Source: Glutamicibacter soli (GTDB taxonomy: Bacteria > Actinomycetota > Actinomycetes > Actinomycetales > Micrococcaceae). From it: a stretch of DNA of 64,000 nt. Position numbers and translations under genes: made by a program. The notes under the pieces were generated by a model. That model was not told where the DNA came from. It did not search any database and saw nothing but the letters and a program-made list of their open reading frames with translations. The stretch spans positions 186,001 through 250,000 of the forward strand of contig NZ_POAF01000002.1 of assembly GCF_003309065.1 (NCBI RefSeq). The letters are read 5' to 3'. Below, piece after piece: positions 52,689 through 60,244 of this stretch (position 1 is the first letter of the stretch; each line of letters starts with the position of its first letter).

Positions 52689-55031
52689 ATGACTTTTAAA
52701 TTCCGAACCGTCAGCCTGCCGCACGACACGCAGCTGCTGCATTCCTGGATCGCCACCGAGCACGCGGCGTTCTGGGGAATGCGCCACGCCACCGCTGCAC
52801 AGGTGGAGTCGGCCTACGCGCAGCTGCTGGACACGCCGCGCTACCAAGTGCTGCTGGGACTGGAGCACCAGGATCCCCGCTTCCTGGTGGAACTCTACGA
52901 TCCGCTGGAGTCCCCGCTGGCCGGTGCCTACCGCCACATTCCCGGCGATCTCGGTCTGCATTTCCTGGCCCCGGCCGCCACCGCACCCGAAGCGGGGTTC
53001 ACCTACCGTGCCCTGGCCGCCGCCGTGCAGCAGGGCTTCGACGATCCGCGGGTGCAGCGGATCATCGTCGAACCGGACCTGCGCAACAAGTCGATCCATG
53101 CGCTCAATGCCAGGGTGGGCTTCAGGCCCGTTGGCCCGGTGCGGCTGGCCGAGGCGGACGGCGGCACCAAGCATGCGCTGTTGTCGATCATCACCCGCGC
53201 TGAATTCGAACAGGCCACCGGTGCGGTACTGACCGGTACCGTGCTGTCCCCCGAGCGCTGGGAACGCGCCAACCGCCATGTGCTGGCCAAGGCGCTGGGC
53301 GAATTCAGCCATGAACGGCTGCTGGAACCAGCAGAGCACGGCGAGCAGTGGTACAGCCTGCACAAGGACGGGCACCGCTACCGGTTCACCGCCGGGCGGT
53401 ACCGGATGAACCACTGGCTGGTGCAGCCGTCCTCGATCATCCACGAACGCTTCGCTGACGGTTCCTGGCAGCCGGCCGGGGTCGACGTGCTCGATTTCGT
53501 CACGCTCTACCGCCAGGAGCTCACCCTGAGCGAAGCGCAGCTGCCCACCTACCTGGAAGAGCTCTCCTCGACGCTCAGCAGCCACTGCTACAAGCAGTTG
53601 CAGGCCTCGCACTCCAGCGCGCAGCTGGCACAGTTCGCCGGCACTGCAGCGCAGTCGTTCCAGCGGATCGAAGCGGCTATGACCGAAGGACATCCATGCT
53701 TCGTCGCCAACAACGGGCGCATGGGATTGGGCCGCGCAGACTACCTGCGCTACGCCCCGGAGACGGGAACGGCACTGCCCTTGGGCTGGGTCGCGGCCCA
53801 CCGTTCGCGGGCGCATTTCAGCTCGATCGACACCTTGGACTACGATGGCCTGCTGGCCGATGAACTGGACCCGGGCGAACGCGCACGGCTGGAGGGGGTG
53901 CTGGAGCGCGCACTCCGCGACACCGGAGGCACCGCAGCGGACTACATCCTGATGCCGGTGCACCCATGGCAGTGGGAGAACAGGCTGTCCATCACCTTTG
54001 CGAACGACATCGCCGCCCGGAAGCTGATCTGGCTGGGCGCCAGCGCGGATCACTACCAGCCGCAGCAGTCCATCCGCACCTTCTTCAACGTCGATGCCCC
54101 GCAACGGCACTACGTGAAGACAGCCATGTCGATCCTCAACATGGGCTTCATGCGGGGCCTGAGCGCCGAATACATGAAGGCCACCCCGGCGATCAACCAA
54201 TGGCTGGGCGAGCTTTTCGAGAAGGACGCGGTGCTTTCCACCCAGCCGGTGGCGCTGCTGCGCGAAGTCGCCGCGGTGGGATACCGCAACCCCCAGTTCG
54301 AGGCAGCCACCGACGCTTCGGCGGCGCAGCGCAAGATGCTTGCAGCCCTGTGGCGGGAATCCCCTATCGGCGCGCTGGCCGACGGCGAGCGCCTGGCTAC
54401 CATGGCAAGCCTGCTGCACGTCGATGACCAGGGCCGGTCTTTCGCCGCGGCCTTGATCCGCAGCAGCGGCCTGGACCCCGAGCAGTGGTTGGCCGCCTAC
54501 CTTGACGCGTATCTGGTTCCCCTGGTCCACTGCCTGGCCGCCTATGACCTGGTGTTCATGCCGCATGGCGAGAACGTCATCCTGGTGCTCAAGGACGGGG
54601 CGGTGCAGCGGGTGCTGCTCAAGGACCTGGGCGAGGAGATTGCGGTGCTCTCGGACAGGGTTGAACTGCCCGATGAGATCCGCCGGGTACGCACCGGCGG
54701 CGACCCGGTGCTGTCGATCTTCACCGATGTCTTCGATTCGTTCTTCCGCTTCCTCGCGCCGCTGCTGGATGCCGAAGAGGTGCTGGGCGAGGACGACTTC
54801 TGGCGCATTGTCTCCCAGCGCCTGCTGGGCTACCGCAGCGCGTACCCGTTATTCGCCGAGGACTTCGACCGGTTGGGGCTGTTCGCTCAAGCCTTCCCGC
54901 TCTCCTGCCTGAACCGCCTCCAGCTGCGCAACAACCAGCAGATGCTGGATCTTGCGGACCAGTCCGGCGGGCTGCTGTATGCAGGAGAGTTGGAGAACCC
55001 GCTGGCTTCGGCGCTCGTTGCCATGAAGTAG
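52689..55031 (+). CDS. desCD: Fused N-hydroxydiamine acyltransferase and NIS siderophore synthetase (DesC-DesD / DfoC type)
   Basis: 780 residues. Residues 1 to about 185 are a GNAT-like acyltransferase of the RhbD/DesC kind (FWGMRHATAAQVESAYAQ, FTYRALAAAVQQGFDDPRVQRIIVEP, NKSIHALNARVGF). From about 190 an IucA/IucC NIS synthetase follows: EGHPCFVANNGRMGLG (near 335), PVHPWQWENRLS, SIRTFFN..QRHYVKTAMSILNMGFMRGLS, and a C-terminal FhuF-like region with MPHGENVILVLKDG. It succinylates N-hydroxycadaverine, then condenses and may cyclise the units into a desferrioxamine. GGAG lies 6 nt before the ATG. In Streptomyces these are two genes; the fusion matches DfoC. Confidence 0.93.
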   Translation: MTFKFRTVSLPHDTQLLHSWIATEHAAFWGMRHATAAQVESAYAQLLDTPRYQVLLGLEHQDPRFLVELYDPLESPLAGAYRHIPGDLGLHFLAPAATAPEAGFTYRALAAAVQQGFDDPRVQRIIVEPDLRNKSIHALNARVGFRPVGPVRLAEADGGTKHALLSIITRAEFEQATGAVLTGTVLSPERWERANRHVLAKALGEFSHERLLEPAEHGEQWYSLHKDGHRYRFTAGRYRMNHWLVQPSSIIHERFADGSWQPAGVDVLDFVTLYRQELTLSEAQLPTYLEELSSTLSSHCYKQLQASHSSAQLAQFAGTAAQSFQRIEAAMTEGHPCFVANNGRMGLGRADYLRYAPETGTALPLGWVAAHRSRAHFSSIDTLDYDGLLADELDPGERARLEGVLERALRDTGGTAADYILMPVHPWQWENRLSITFANDIAARKLIWLGASADHYQPQQSIRTFFNVDAPQRHYVKTAMSILNMGFMRGLSAEYMKATPAINQWLGELFEKDAVLSTQPVALLREVAAVGYRNPQFEAATDASAAQRKMLAALWRESPIGALADGERLATMASLLHVDDQGRSFAAALIRSSGLDPEQWLAAYLDAYLVPLVHCLAAYDLVFMPHGENVILVLKDGAVQRVLLKDLGEEIAVLSDRVELPDEIRRVRTGGDPVLSIFTDVFDSFFRFLAPLLDAEEVLGEDDFWRIVSQRLLGYRSAYPLFAEDFDRLGLFAQAFPLSCLNRLQLRNNQQMLDLADQSGGLLYAGELENPLASALVAMK

Positions 55032-55087
55032 CCTTCTCTTCTCTACGGGCGCCACGCCGGGACCATGCTATGTTCCGCTGCGGCGCC

Positions 55088-55717
55088 CTACCCGATGCGG
55101 GCGGCGAGGGCGGCGGCTCCGTCGCCCTCGAGCCGGGGGCAGGCTTCGCGCCGCCCGGCCATTGCCATCACCAGATCCAGCAGGCTTCCGCGCACTTCAG
55201 GGCCGGCCCCGGTGGCGAAATCATTGTCCAGCGCAACCAGGGCCAGCCCCTTGACCAGGCCCTTGCTGTTCACCGCGCAATCCTTGGCTGCGAAAAACTC
55301 TGCGACCTCCCGCACCGCCGGGGCCGATGGCTCCAAAGCCAGGTTGTTGGGCCGGGCAATGTCCTGCCCGTGCACCAGCACCTCGCCGAGCAAACCCTGG
55401 CTGGAGCCCAACGGGGCGATGCGGCGGGTGCGGGCCAGGCGATAGCGCGCCAAGGTTTCGGAGAAGTCCCGCCCCAGCTGGCCGGCCAGCAGCCGCGTGT
55501 TGTGCCGGTCGGTGTTGAACCCCGAGCGTGCCATGTTCACCAGCCACCCCGGGGTCGCGGTGGACCCCGCCGCGCTGAGGTGCGCGACCACGTGCTGCAC
55601 GTCCCAGTCCTCGCACAGCGTCGGCAGCTCCCATTGCCCGGGCTGAAGCGCCGCCAGCACGTTGTCCAGGCGCTGGCGTTCCTCATCAATCAACCGCCAT
55701 CTTGCTGCATCGTCCAT
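55088..55717 (-). CDS. Maleylpyruvate isomerase-family (mycothiol-dependent type) protein
   Basis: 209 residues. The N-terminal DinB-like/MDMPI domain has LDNVLAALQPGQWELPTLCEDWDVQHVVAHLS with the metal-binding His residues (QHVVAHL) and a later VHGQDIARP. Members use mycothiol as cofactor or bind metals; this short form lacks the C-terminal domain of some relatives. Reaction unknown. Convergent with the siderophore operon and divergent from the PadR operon. Confidence 0.85.
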   Translation of the reverse strand: MDDAARWRLIDEERQRLDNVLAALQPGQWELPTLCEDWDVQHVVAHLSAAGSTATPGWLVNMARSGFNTDRHNTRLLAGQLGRDFSETLARYRLARTRRIAPLGSSQGLLGEVLVHGQDIARPNNLALEPSAPAVREVAEFFAAKDCAVNSKGLVKGLALVALDNDFATGAGPEVRGSLLDLVMAMAGRREACPRLEGDGAAALAARIG

Positions 55718-55817
55718 GGTTCCCAGCCTAGTTAGTTGTCGGGGTCTTCCGACCGGAAAATTTGTGCGCGCCCAATTCCATGTGGGAACCGCGATTGCCC
55801 TGAACTGGAAAAAACTT

Positions 55818-55885
55818 CACTACTAAGTGTTGCTAATTACCACTACTGAGTTCTACTATCTACCTGTACTCAACATCGCTAAGTA
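55818..55885. promoter_or_regulatory. Promoter with repeated operator-like elements of the PadR operon
   Basis: Two near-identical direct repeats (CACTACTAAGT at 55818, CACTACTGAGT at 55841) are spaced 23 bp apart. An inverted repeat TACTCA-N7-TAAGTA lies at 55867-55885. Between them, TTGCTA (55830) and TACTAT (55854) with an 18-bp spacer could form the promoter. This is what an autoregulated PadR gene would show. Confidence 0.5.
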
Positions 55886-55898
55886 GACAGGAGATGCC

Positions 55899-56234
55899 AT
55901 GGGAACACAGATGACCGAAATGCTGAAAGGCACCCTTGAAGGCATTGTCCTCTCGATCCTCGCTGAACGCCCCGCGTACGGTTACGAGATCACCGCTGAA
56001 CTGCGCGAACGCGGCTTCACCGACATCGCCGAAGGCACCATCTACGCACTGCTGATCCGCATCGAAACCAAGAAGCTCGTCGCGGTGGACAAGGTCCCCT
56101 CCGCCAAGGGGCCGCCGCGCAAGGTCTTCACCCTCAACGATGCAGGCAGGGCCCAGCTCAGGGACTTCTGGTCCACCTGGAACGAGCTGGTCAGCCGCAT
56201 CGACAACCTCCCCCACGAAAGCAAAGGACACTGA
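55899..56234 (+). CDS. PadR-family transcriptional regulator
   Basis: 111 residues. A PadR winged helix: LKGTLEGIVLSILAERPAYGYEITAELRERGFTDIAEGTIYALLIRIETKKLV is the usual block with YGYEI and the GTIY recognition helix region, and a short C-terminal dimerisation helix ends FWSTWNELVSRI. PadR proteins of this size repress efflux operons and release on binding the toxic compound. AGGAG lies upstream. First gene of a four-gene operon with DUF1048, ABC ATPase and permease. Confidence 0.95.
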   Translation: MGTQMTEMLKGTLEGIVLSILAERPAYGYEITAELRERGFTDIAEGTIYALLIRIETKKLVAVDKVPSAKGPPRKVFTLNDAGRAQLRDFWSTWNELVSRIDNLPHESKGH

Positions 56235-56237
56235 ATC

Positions 56238-56609
56238 ATGGCAGCCAAATGGATCGAAATGATGACCGGTTCCCTGGAACAGAAAAAGCAGTACAAGCGC
56301 AACGTCGCGCGGCTGGAGGCACTGGCCTCCCCGTACAAGGAAACTGCCGCCGCGCTGCAGCGCTACTTCCTCTACCAGGGCGGAGTCACCGACGGAGACA
56401 TCCTGGTCGCCATGCTCGGAGACCTGGCCGAGCTCTTCGAGGATGCCGCCGCGGCCGGCACTCCGGTACGCGACATCGTCGGTGAGAACCCGGTGGAATT
56501 CGCCGAGGAATTCACCGCGGCCTACGGAGGCCAGCGCTGGATCGACAAGGAACGCACCCGGCTGATCGAGGCAATCGACCAGGCCGAACGGAAGGAAGAA
56601 GGGCAGTAG
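56238..56609 (+). CDS. DUF1048 family protein
   Basis: 123 residues. MAAKWIEMMTGSLEQKKQYKRNVARLEALASPYKETAAALQRYFLYQGG and EDAAAAGTPVRDIVGENPVEFAEEFTAAY are the standard DUF1048 pattern, a mostly helical, soluble protein. DUF1048 genes regularly follow PadR genes in front of ABC efflux pumps; the function is not known. It begins 3 bp after the PadR stop. Confidence 0.92.
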   Translation: MAAKWIEMMTGSLEQKKQYKRNVARLEALASPYKETAAALQRYFLYQGGVTDGDILVAMLGDLAELFEDAAAAGTPVRDIVGENPVEFAEEFTAAYGGQRWIDKERTRLIEAIDQAERKEEGQ

Positions 56610-56611
56610 CC

Positions 56612-57376
56612 ATGCAGGCAATCGAGGTCCACGGGCTGCGCAAGTCCTACAAGGACCTGCACGTGCTGCGCGGGGTGGACCTGGCAGTGCCCGCCGGAAG
56701 CATCTATGCGCTGCTGGGGTCCAATGGAGCCGGCAAGACCACGCTGGTCCAGATCATCAGCACGCTGTTGTCCGCCGACGCCGGGCAGGTGCGGGTCAAC
56801 GGCTTCGACACCGCGGCCCAGCCCCGCCAGGTGCGCGAGTCGTTGAGCCTGACCGGACAGTTCGCCGCCATCGATGGCGTGCACACCGGCCGGGAAAATC
56901 TGATCCTGCTTGCCAGGCTGCGCCGGGATCCGGACCCGGAGCGGGCAGCCGACGCGCTGCTCGAACGCTTCGACCTCACCGAAGCCGGCGCCCGCCGGCC
57001 CTCGACCTACTCAGGCGGCATGCGCCGGCGGCTTGACCTGGCCATGGGCTTGGTCGGAGGCGCCCCGCTGGTGCTGCTGGATGAGCCGACCACCGGCCTT
57101 GACCCGCAGTCCCGGATCCAGATGTGGAACATCATCCGCGAGCTGGCGGCTTCCGGGACCACCGTGCTGCTGACCACCCAATACCTGGACGAGGCCGAAC
57201 AGCTGGCGGACCGGATCGCCATCCTGCACGACGGCACCATCATCCAGGAAGGCACCCTGGCCGATCTGCGCAAGCTGCTGCCGCCGGCCACGATCGAACA
57301 CGTTCTCAAGGAACCGACGCTGGAAGACATCTTCCTGACCTTCGTCGGCTCCGCCGGCGCCCCGGAAGGAGCCTGA
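56612..57376 (+). CDS. ABC efflux transporter ATPase (DrrA type)
   Basis: 254 residues. Walker A GSNGAGKTT (about 33-41), signature YSGGMRRR, Walker B LVLLDEPTTGLDP, plus H-loop region TTQYLDEAEQLADR as in DrrA-type drug efflux ATPases. Next to a DrrB-like permease and a PadR regulator, so export of an antibiotic-like or other toxic compound is likely. Confidence 0.95.
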   Translation: MQAIEVHGLRKSYKDLHVLRGVDLAVPAGSIYALLGSNGAGKTTLVQIISTLLSADAGQVRVNGFDTAAQPRQVRESLSLTGQFAAIDGVHTGRENLILLARLRRDPDPERAADALLERFDLTEAGARRPSTYSGGMRRRLDLAMGLVGGAPLVLLDEPTTGLDPQSRIQMWNIIRELAASGTTVLLTTQYLDEAEQLADRIAILHDGTIIQEGTLADLRKLLPPATIEHVLKEPTLEDIFLTFVGSAGAPEGA

Positions 57377-57378
57377 TC

Positions 57379-58146
57379 ATGAGCATCGCCGCGCTGCACG
57401 ACACCCGCATTCTCACCGGACGCTCGCTGCGCCACATCCTGCGCAGCCCCGACACCATCATCACCACCGCGATCACCCCGATTGCCATGATGCTGCTGTT
57501 CGTTTTCGTCTTCGGCGGGGCGATCAACACCGGAAGCAGCGAATCCTACGTGAAATACATGCTGCCCGGAATCCTGGCCATCACCATCGCCTCGGGCGTC
57601 GCGTACACCTCCTACCGGCTGTTCCTGGACATGTCCGAGGGCATGATGCTCAGGCTCCGCTCGCTGCCCATCTCCCGCTCGAGCATGCTGTGGGGCCATG
57701 TGCTGACCTCGCTGGCGGCCAACGCCGTCTCCTTGCTGCTGGTCATCGGCGTGGCCTTCCTGGCCGGCTTCCGGCCCCGGGCCACCGTCCTGGACTGGCT
57801 GGCCGCCGCGGCCCTGCTGCTGCTGACAACCCTGGCCTTGACGTGGATCGCGGTTATCGCCGGGCTCAGCGCCAAGACCGTGGACGGGGCCAGCGCGTTC
57901 AGCTACCCGCTGATCCTGCTGCCGTTCATCAGCTCGGCGTTCGTTCCCACCGATTCCATGCCGAGCGCAGTAGCCTGGTTCGCCGAGAACCAGCCGATCA
58001 CCGCCATCGTTGATTCGCTGCGTTCGCTGCTCACCGGGGCCGCTCTGGATGCGTCGATCTGGGTCTCCGTGGCCTGGCTGCTGGGCCTGCTCGCAGCGGC
58101 ATGGGTCGTCTCCCTGTTCGTATTCAGGAGCAAGACCCGCGGCTGA
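57379..58146 (+). CDS. ABC efflux transporter permease (DrrB type)
   Basis: 255 residues, six predicted helices of the ABC-2 type (AITPIAMMLLFVFVFGGAI; GVAYTSYRLF..EGMMLRLRSLPISRSSMLWGHVLTSLAANAVSLLLVIGVAFL; PLILLPFISSAFVPTDSMPSAVAWFAENQPIT). The last segment is the DrrB/ABC-2 signature. AAGGAG is 7 nt before the ATG. Membrane partner of the upstream ATPase. Confidence 0.94.
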   Translation: MSIAALHDTRILTGRSLRHILRSPDTIITTAITPIAMMLLFVFVFGGAINTGSSESYVKYMLPGILAITIASGVAYTSYRLFLDMSEGMMLRLRSLPISRSSMLWGHVLTSLAANAVSLLLVIGVAFLAGFRPRATVLDWLAAAALLLLTTLALTWIAVIAGLSAKTVDGASAFSYPLILLPFISSAFVPTDSMPSAVAWFAENQPITAIVDSLRSLLTGAALDASIWVSVAWLLGLLAAAWVVSLFVFRSKTRG

Positions 58147-58176
58147 GGCCACGAGCGGACGATACGGCCAAAAACA

Positions 58177-58207
58177 AACAGCCGCAGGATTCAATCCTGC
58201 GGCTGTT
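58177..58207. terminator. Convergent terminator after the efflux operon
   Basis: Perfect 13-bp stem AACAGCCGCAGGA / TCCTGCGGCTGTT with loop ttcaa, between the plus-strand permease and the minus-strand DUF4352-type gene. Confidence 0.9.
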
Positions 58208-58221
58208 CGTGCGACCTGGAT

Positions 58222-59043
58222 CTACTTGGTGGCCCAGAGGCCGGACTCGTCCTTGAAGGACAGCGTTTCGGTCACGCGGATCTTGGCGTCCTCGACCGCC
58301 GCGGCAGGCACGTCGAATGCCAGCTGGTAGGAGCCTTCGCCCCCGGCGGTCAGGGTCGGCACATCCGTTGCCGGGTGCTCAGTCACCGCCATGCTGCTCG
58401 TGGTGCTGTAGATGCGCGAATCGGAGCCGACCAGCTCGACCGTCAGGTCGATCCACGGGTCGCCCTCCTCGGCACCGTTGAATTCGGTGGTGAGGTCGAC
58501 CAGCACGTACTGGCCCTCAGGCTTCTCGTTGAACGGATTCGCGGCGGCGATTTCCTTGTCGGCTTCCAGGTTCACCGCATCCACGCTGACCGTGTATTCG
58601 CCGATGCCGGCAGACTGCCCCAGGCCCAGAGCCTGGGCCGGATCCTGCGCCTGTTCCAGCACTTCCTCGGACGCGGCGACTTCGCCGTCACTGGCATCCT
58701 CGATGGTGGCCGACAGCTCGTCCAGCGCCTTCACGTAGGCGGCCTGGGTGGCGAAAACCAGCACGATGGACACGACGGCGATGACGGTCGAGGCGATGCC
58801 CAGTCCCTTGCCGCCGTTCTTCTTGGACGCGATGATCAGCGAGATGACGCTGAGGACCAGGGAGATGAAGCCCAGCACCGCGGCGAAGTTGTTGACGATC
58901 GGCACCCAGCACAGGCACAGTGCAACGATGCCGATGACCAAGGCCGCGACGCCCAGGCCCTTTCCGGCGGACGACTTCGCAACAGGGGCGGGTGCCGGTG
59001 CCGGCATCTGGGGGCCGGGGTCCAGCTGATTTCCAACAGACAT
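58222..59043 (-). CDS. Membrane-anchored protein with DUF4190-like helices and DUF4352-like domain
   Basis: 273 residues. A Pro/Ala-rich cytoplasmic start, then two pairs of hydrophobic helices with small-residue patterns (GLGVAALVIGIVALCLCWVP.. and GLGIASTVIAVVSIVLVF) as in DUF4190 proteins. A beta-rich extracellular domain follows: GEYTVSVDAVNLEA, GQYVLVDLTTEFNG and a VAVPA-type end resemble DUF4352, an immunoglobulin-like fold of Gram-positive surface proteins. Function unknown. It stands alone between two terminators or promoters. Confidence 0.82.
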   Translation of the reverse strand: MSVGNQLDPGPQMPAPAPAPVAKSSAGKGLGVAALVIGIVALCLCWVPIVNNFAAVLGFISLVLSVISLIIASKKNGGKGLGIASTVIAVVSIVLVFATQAAYVKALDELSATIEDASDGEVAASEEVLEQAQDPAQALGLGQSAGIGEYTVSVDAVNLEADKEIAAANPFNEKPEGQYVLVDLTTEFNGAEEGDPWIDLTVELVGSDSRIYSTTSSMAVTEHPATDVPTLTAGGEGSYQLAFDVPAAAVEDAKIRVTETLSFKDESGLWATK

Positions 59044-59239
59044 GAATGATTCCTCGAGTGATGATGGCGCGCTCGGCGCACCGGGTTTCAGCAGCGGCAG
59101 AAGGTGCAGCCCTCCTGCCTGCCGAGGTCTTGAACGACCTGGAATTCATCATTCCAAGGGCAACCTACAGAATGGCCCCACTCGATATTCCCTCCCTTTC
59201 CCCTAGCCAGAGCCTGCCGCCCCGGTGCAGAATGCGGTT

Positions 59240-60061
59240 ATGGGCAACATGACGGATCGTCCCCACGGACTGGAGACCCTGCGCTACGTGCGGCTGATGC
59301 TGCTGGTCGTGCCGTTGCTGCTGATCGTCGCGATTCTCATCTACGCGGTGGTGAACCACCGGATCGAGGACTCGATCAGCTCCTACTACCTCGGACCGGC
59401 CCGGGACCTGTTCGTCGCCATGGTGGTCGCCACCGGCATCCTGCTGGTCGTGTATTCCGGCGCGCCGATGGAGGATCTGGCCCTGAACCTGGCGGGGTTC
59501 TACGCCATGTTCGTCGCGCTGGTTCCCACCCGCTTCGAAGCCTCGCTGGCCCTGCTCGATGAGGCGGGGCGTTCGCGCGCCGTCCTGTCCGTGCGCGTGG
59601 CCATCATCGCGGTGCTCATCGTCACCGCGGTCTTTGCCTATCTGGGCCGGCGGACCCGGCGCTGGCCGAGCCCCGACCTGCTGGGCACGCCGCGGCGGCG
59701 CTTTTTGATGATTTTGTGCGGGCTGCTGCTGGCAGCATTCTTGCTGCTGGTCATCTGGCGGGTTATCGAGGGAACGCACTTCGCCGGCGTCCATATCACC
59801 GCGGCGTTCCTGCTGGTGTGCTCGATGGCTGTGGCCATCGCCAGCCATCTGGGAACCGGGGGCCTGTGCGACGGCGACACCAGCGGTGGACGGCGGACCC
59901 ACTACGCGGCGATCCTCTGGCTGATGGGAGCGGGCCTTGCCGCTTGGCCGGTCCTCGTCTGGCTGGGGGTGCGGCAGGCGGTGTTCATCGTTGAATGGTT
60001 CCAGATCGGGCTGTTCGCCTACTTCTGGTACCTGGAATCGCGCAGGCTCTGGGAGCACTGA
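59240..60061 (+). CDS. Multi-pass membrane protein of unknown function
   Basis: 273 residues, about seven hydrophobic helices (MLLVVPLLLIVAILIYAVV, DLFVAMVVATGILLVVY, VAIIAVLIVTAVFAYL, FLMILCGLLLAAFLLLVI, VHITAAFLLVCSMAVAI, YAAILWLMGAGLAAWPVLV, FQIGLFAYFWYL). The short conserved-looking IEDSISSYYLGPARDLFVA may be the only family mark. The ATG at 59240 has no ribosome-binding site; CAGAAT 6 nt before it suggests a leaderless start. I do not recognise the family with confidence. Confidence 0.8.
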   Translation: MGNMTDRPHGLETLRYVRLMLLVVPLLLIVAILIYAVVNHRIEDSISSYYLGPARDLFVAMVVATGILLVVYSGAPMEDLALNLAGFYAMFVALVPTRFEASLALLDEAGRSRAVLSVRVAIIAVLIVTAVFAYLGRRTRRWPSPDLLGTPRRRFLMILCGLLLAAFLLLVIWRVIEGTHFAGVHITAAFLLVCSMAVAIASHLGTGGLCDGDTSGGRRTHYAAILWLMGAGLAAWPVLVWLGVRQAVFIVEWFQIGLFAYFWYLESRRLWEH

Positions 60062-60075
60062 TTTCCGGGGAAACA

Positions 60076-60112
60076 AAAATCTCCCAGCCGTGTGATACGG
60101 CAGGGAGATTTT
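60076..60112 (-). terminator. Terminator of tRNA-Asn copy 2
   Basis: 10-bp stem AAAATCTCCC / GGGAGATTTT enclosing a CCGT/ACGG inner stem; read on the minus strand it ends in TTTTTGTTT. Seven bp after the tRNA. Confidence 0.9.
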
Positions 60113-60118
60113 CCTTGG

Positions 60119-60191
60119 CTCCTCCAACTGGACTTGAACCAGTAACCCTTCGATTAACAGTCGAATGCTCTGCCAATTGAGCTATGGAGGA
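60119..60191 (-). tRNA. tRNA-Asn (GTT), copy 2
   Basis: 73 nt, identical to the gene at 46918. The 5' flank (ATATCTCGTTGCAA) is also shared, but the terminators differ, so the duplicated unit is the promoter -10 region plus tRNA. Confidence 0.97.
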
Positions 60192-60206
60192 TTGCAACGA
60201 GATATA

Positions 60207-60234
60207 ACTTTACCCGAGGTATTCCCGAATGCAA
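60207..60234 (-). promoter_or_regulatory. Promoter of tRNA-Asn copy 2
   Basis: On the minus strand -35 TTGCAT (60229-60234), 16-bp spacer, -10 TAAAGT (60207-60212), 15 nt before the tRNA. It lies only 10 bp after the dnaG stop. Confidence 0.6.
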
Positions 60235-60244
60235 AATCGGTGCG

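Noticed and set aside
55047-55088. GGGCGCC / GGCGCCC hairpin between the siderophore operon and the next gene
   Set aside because: Only 7 bp with a 28-nt loop and no T-run; too weak to call a terminator.
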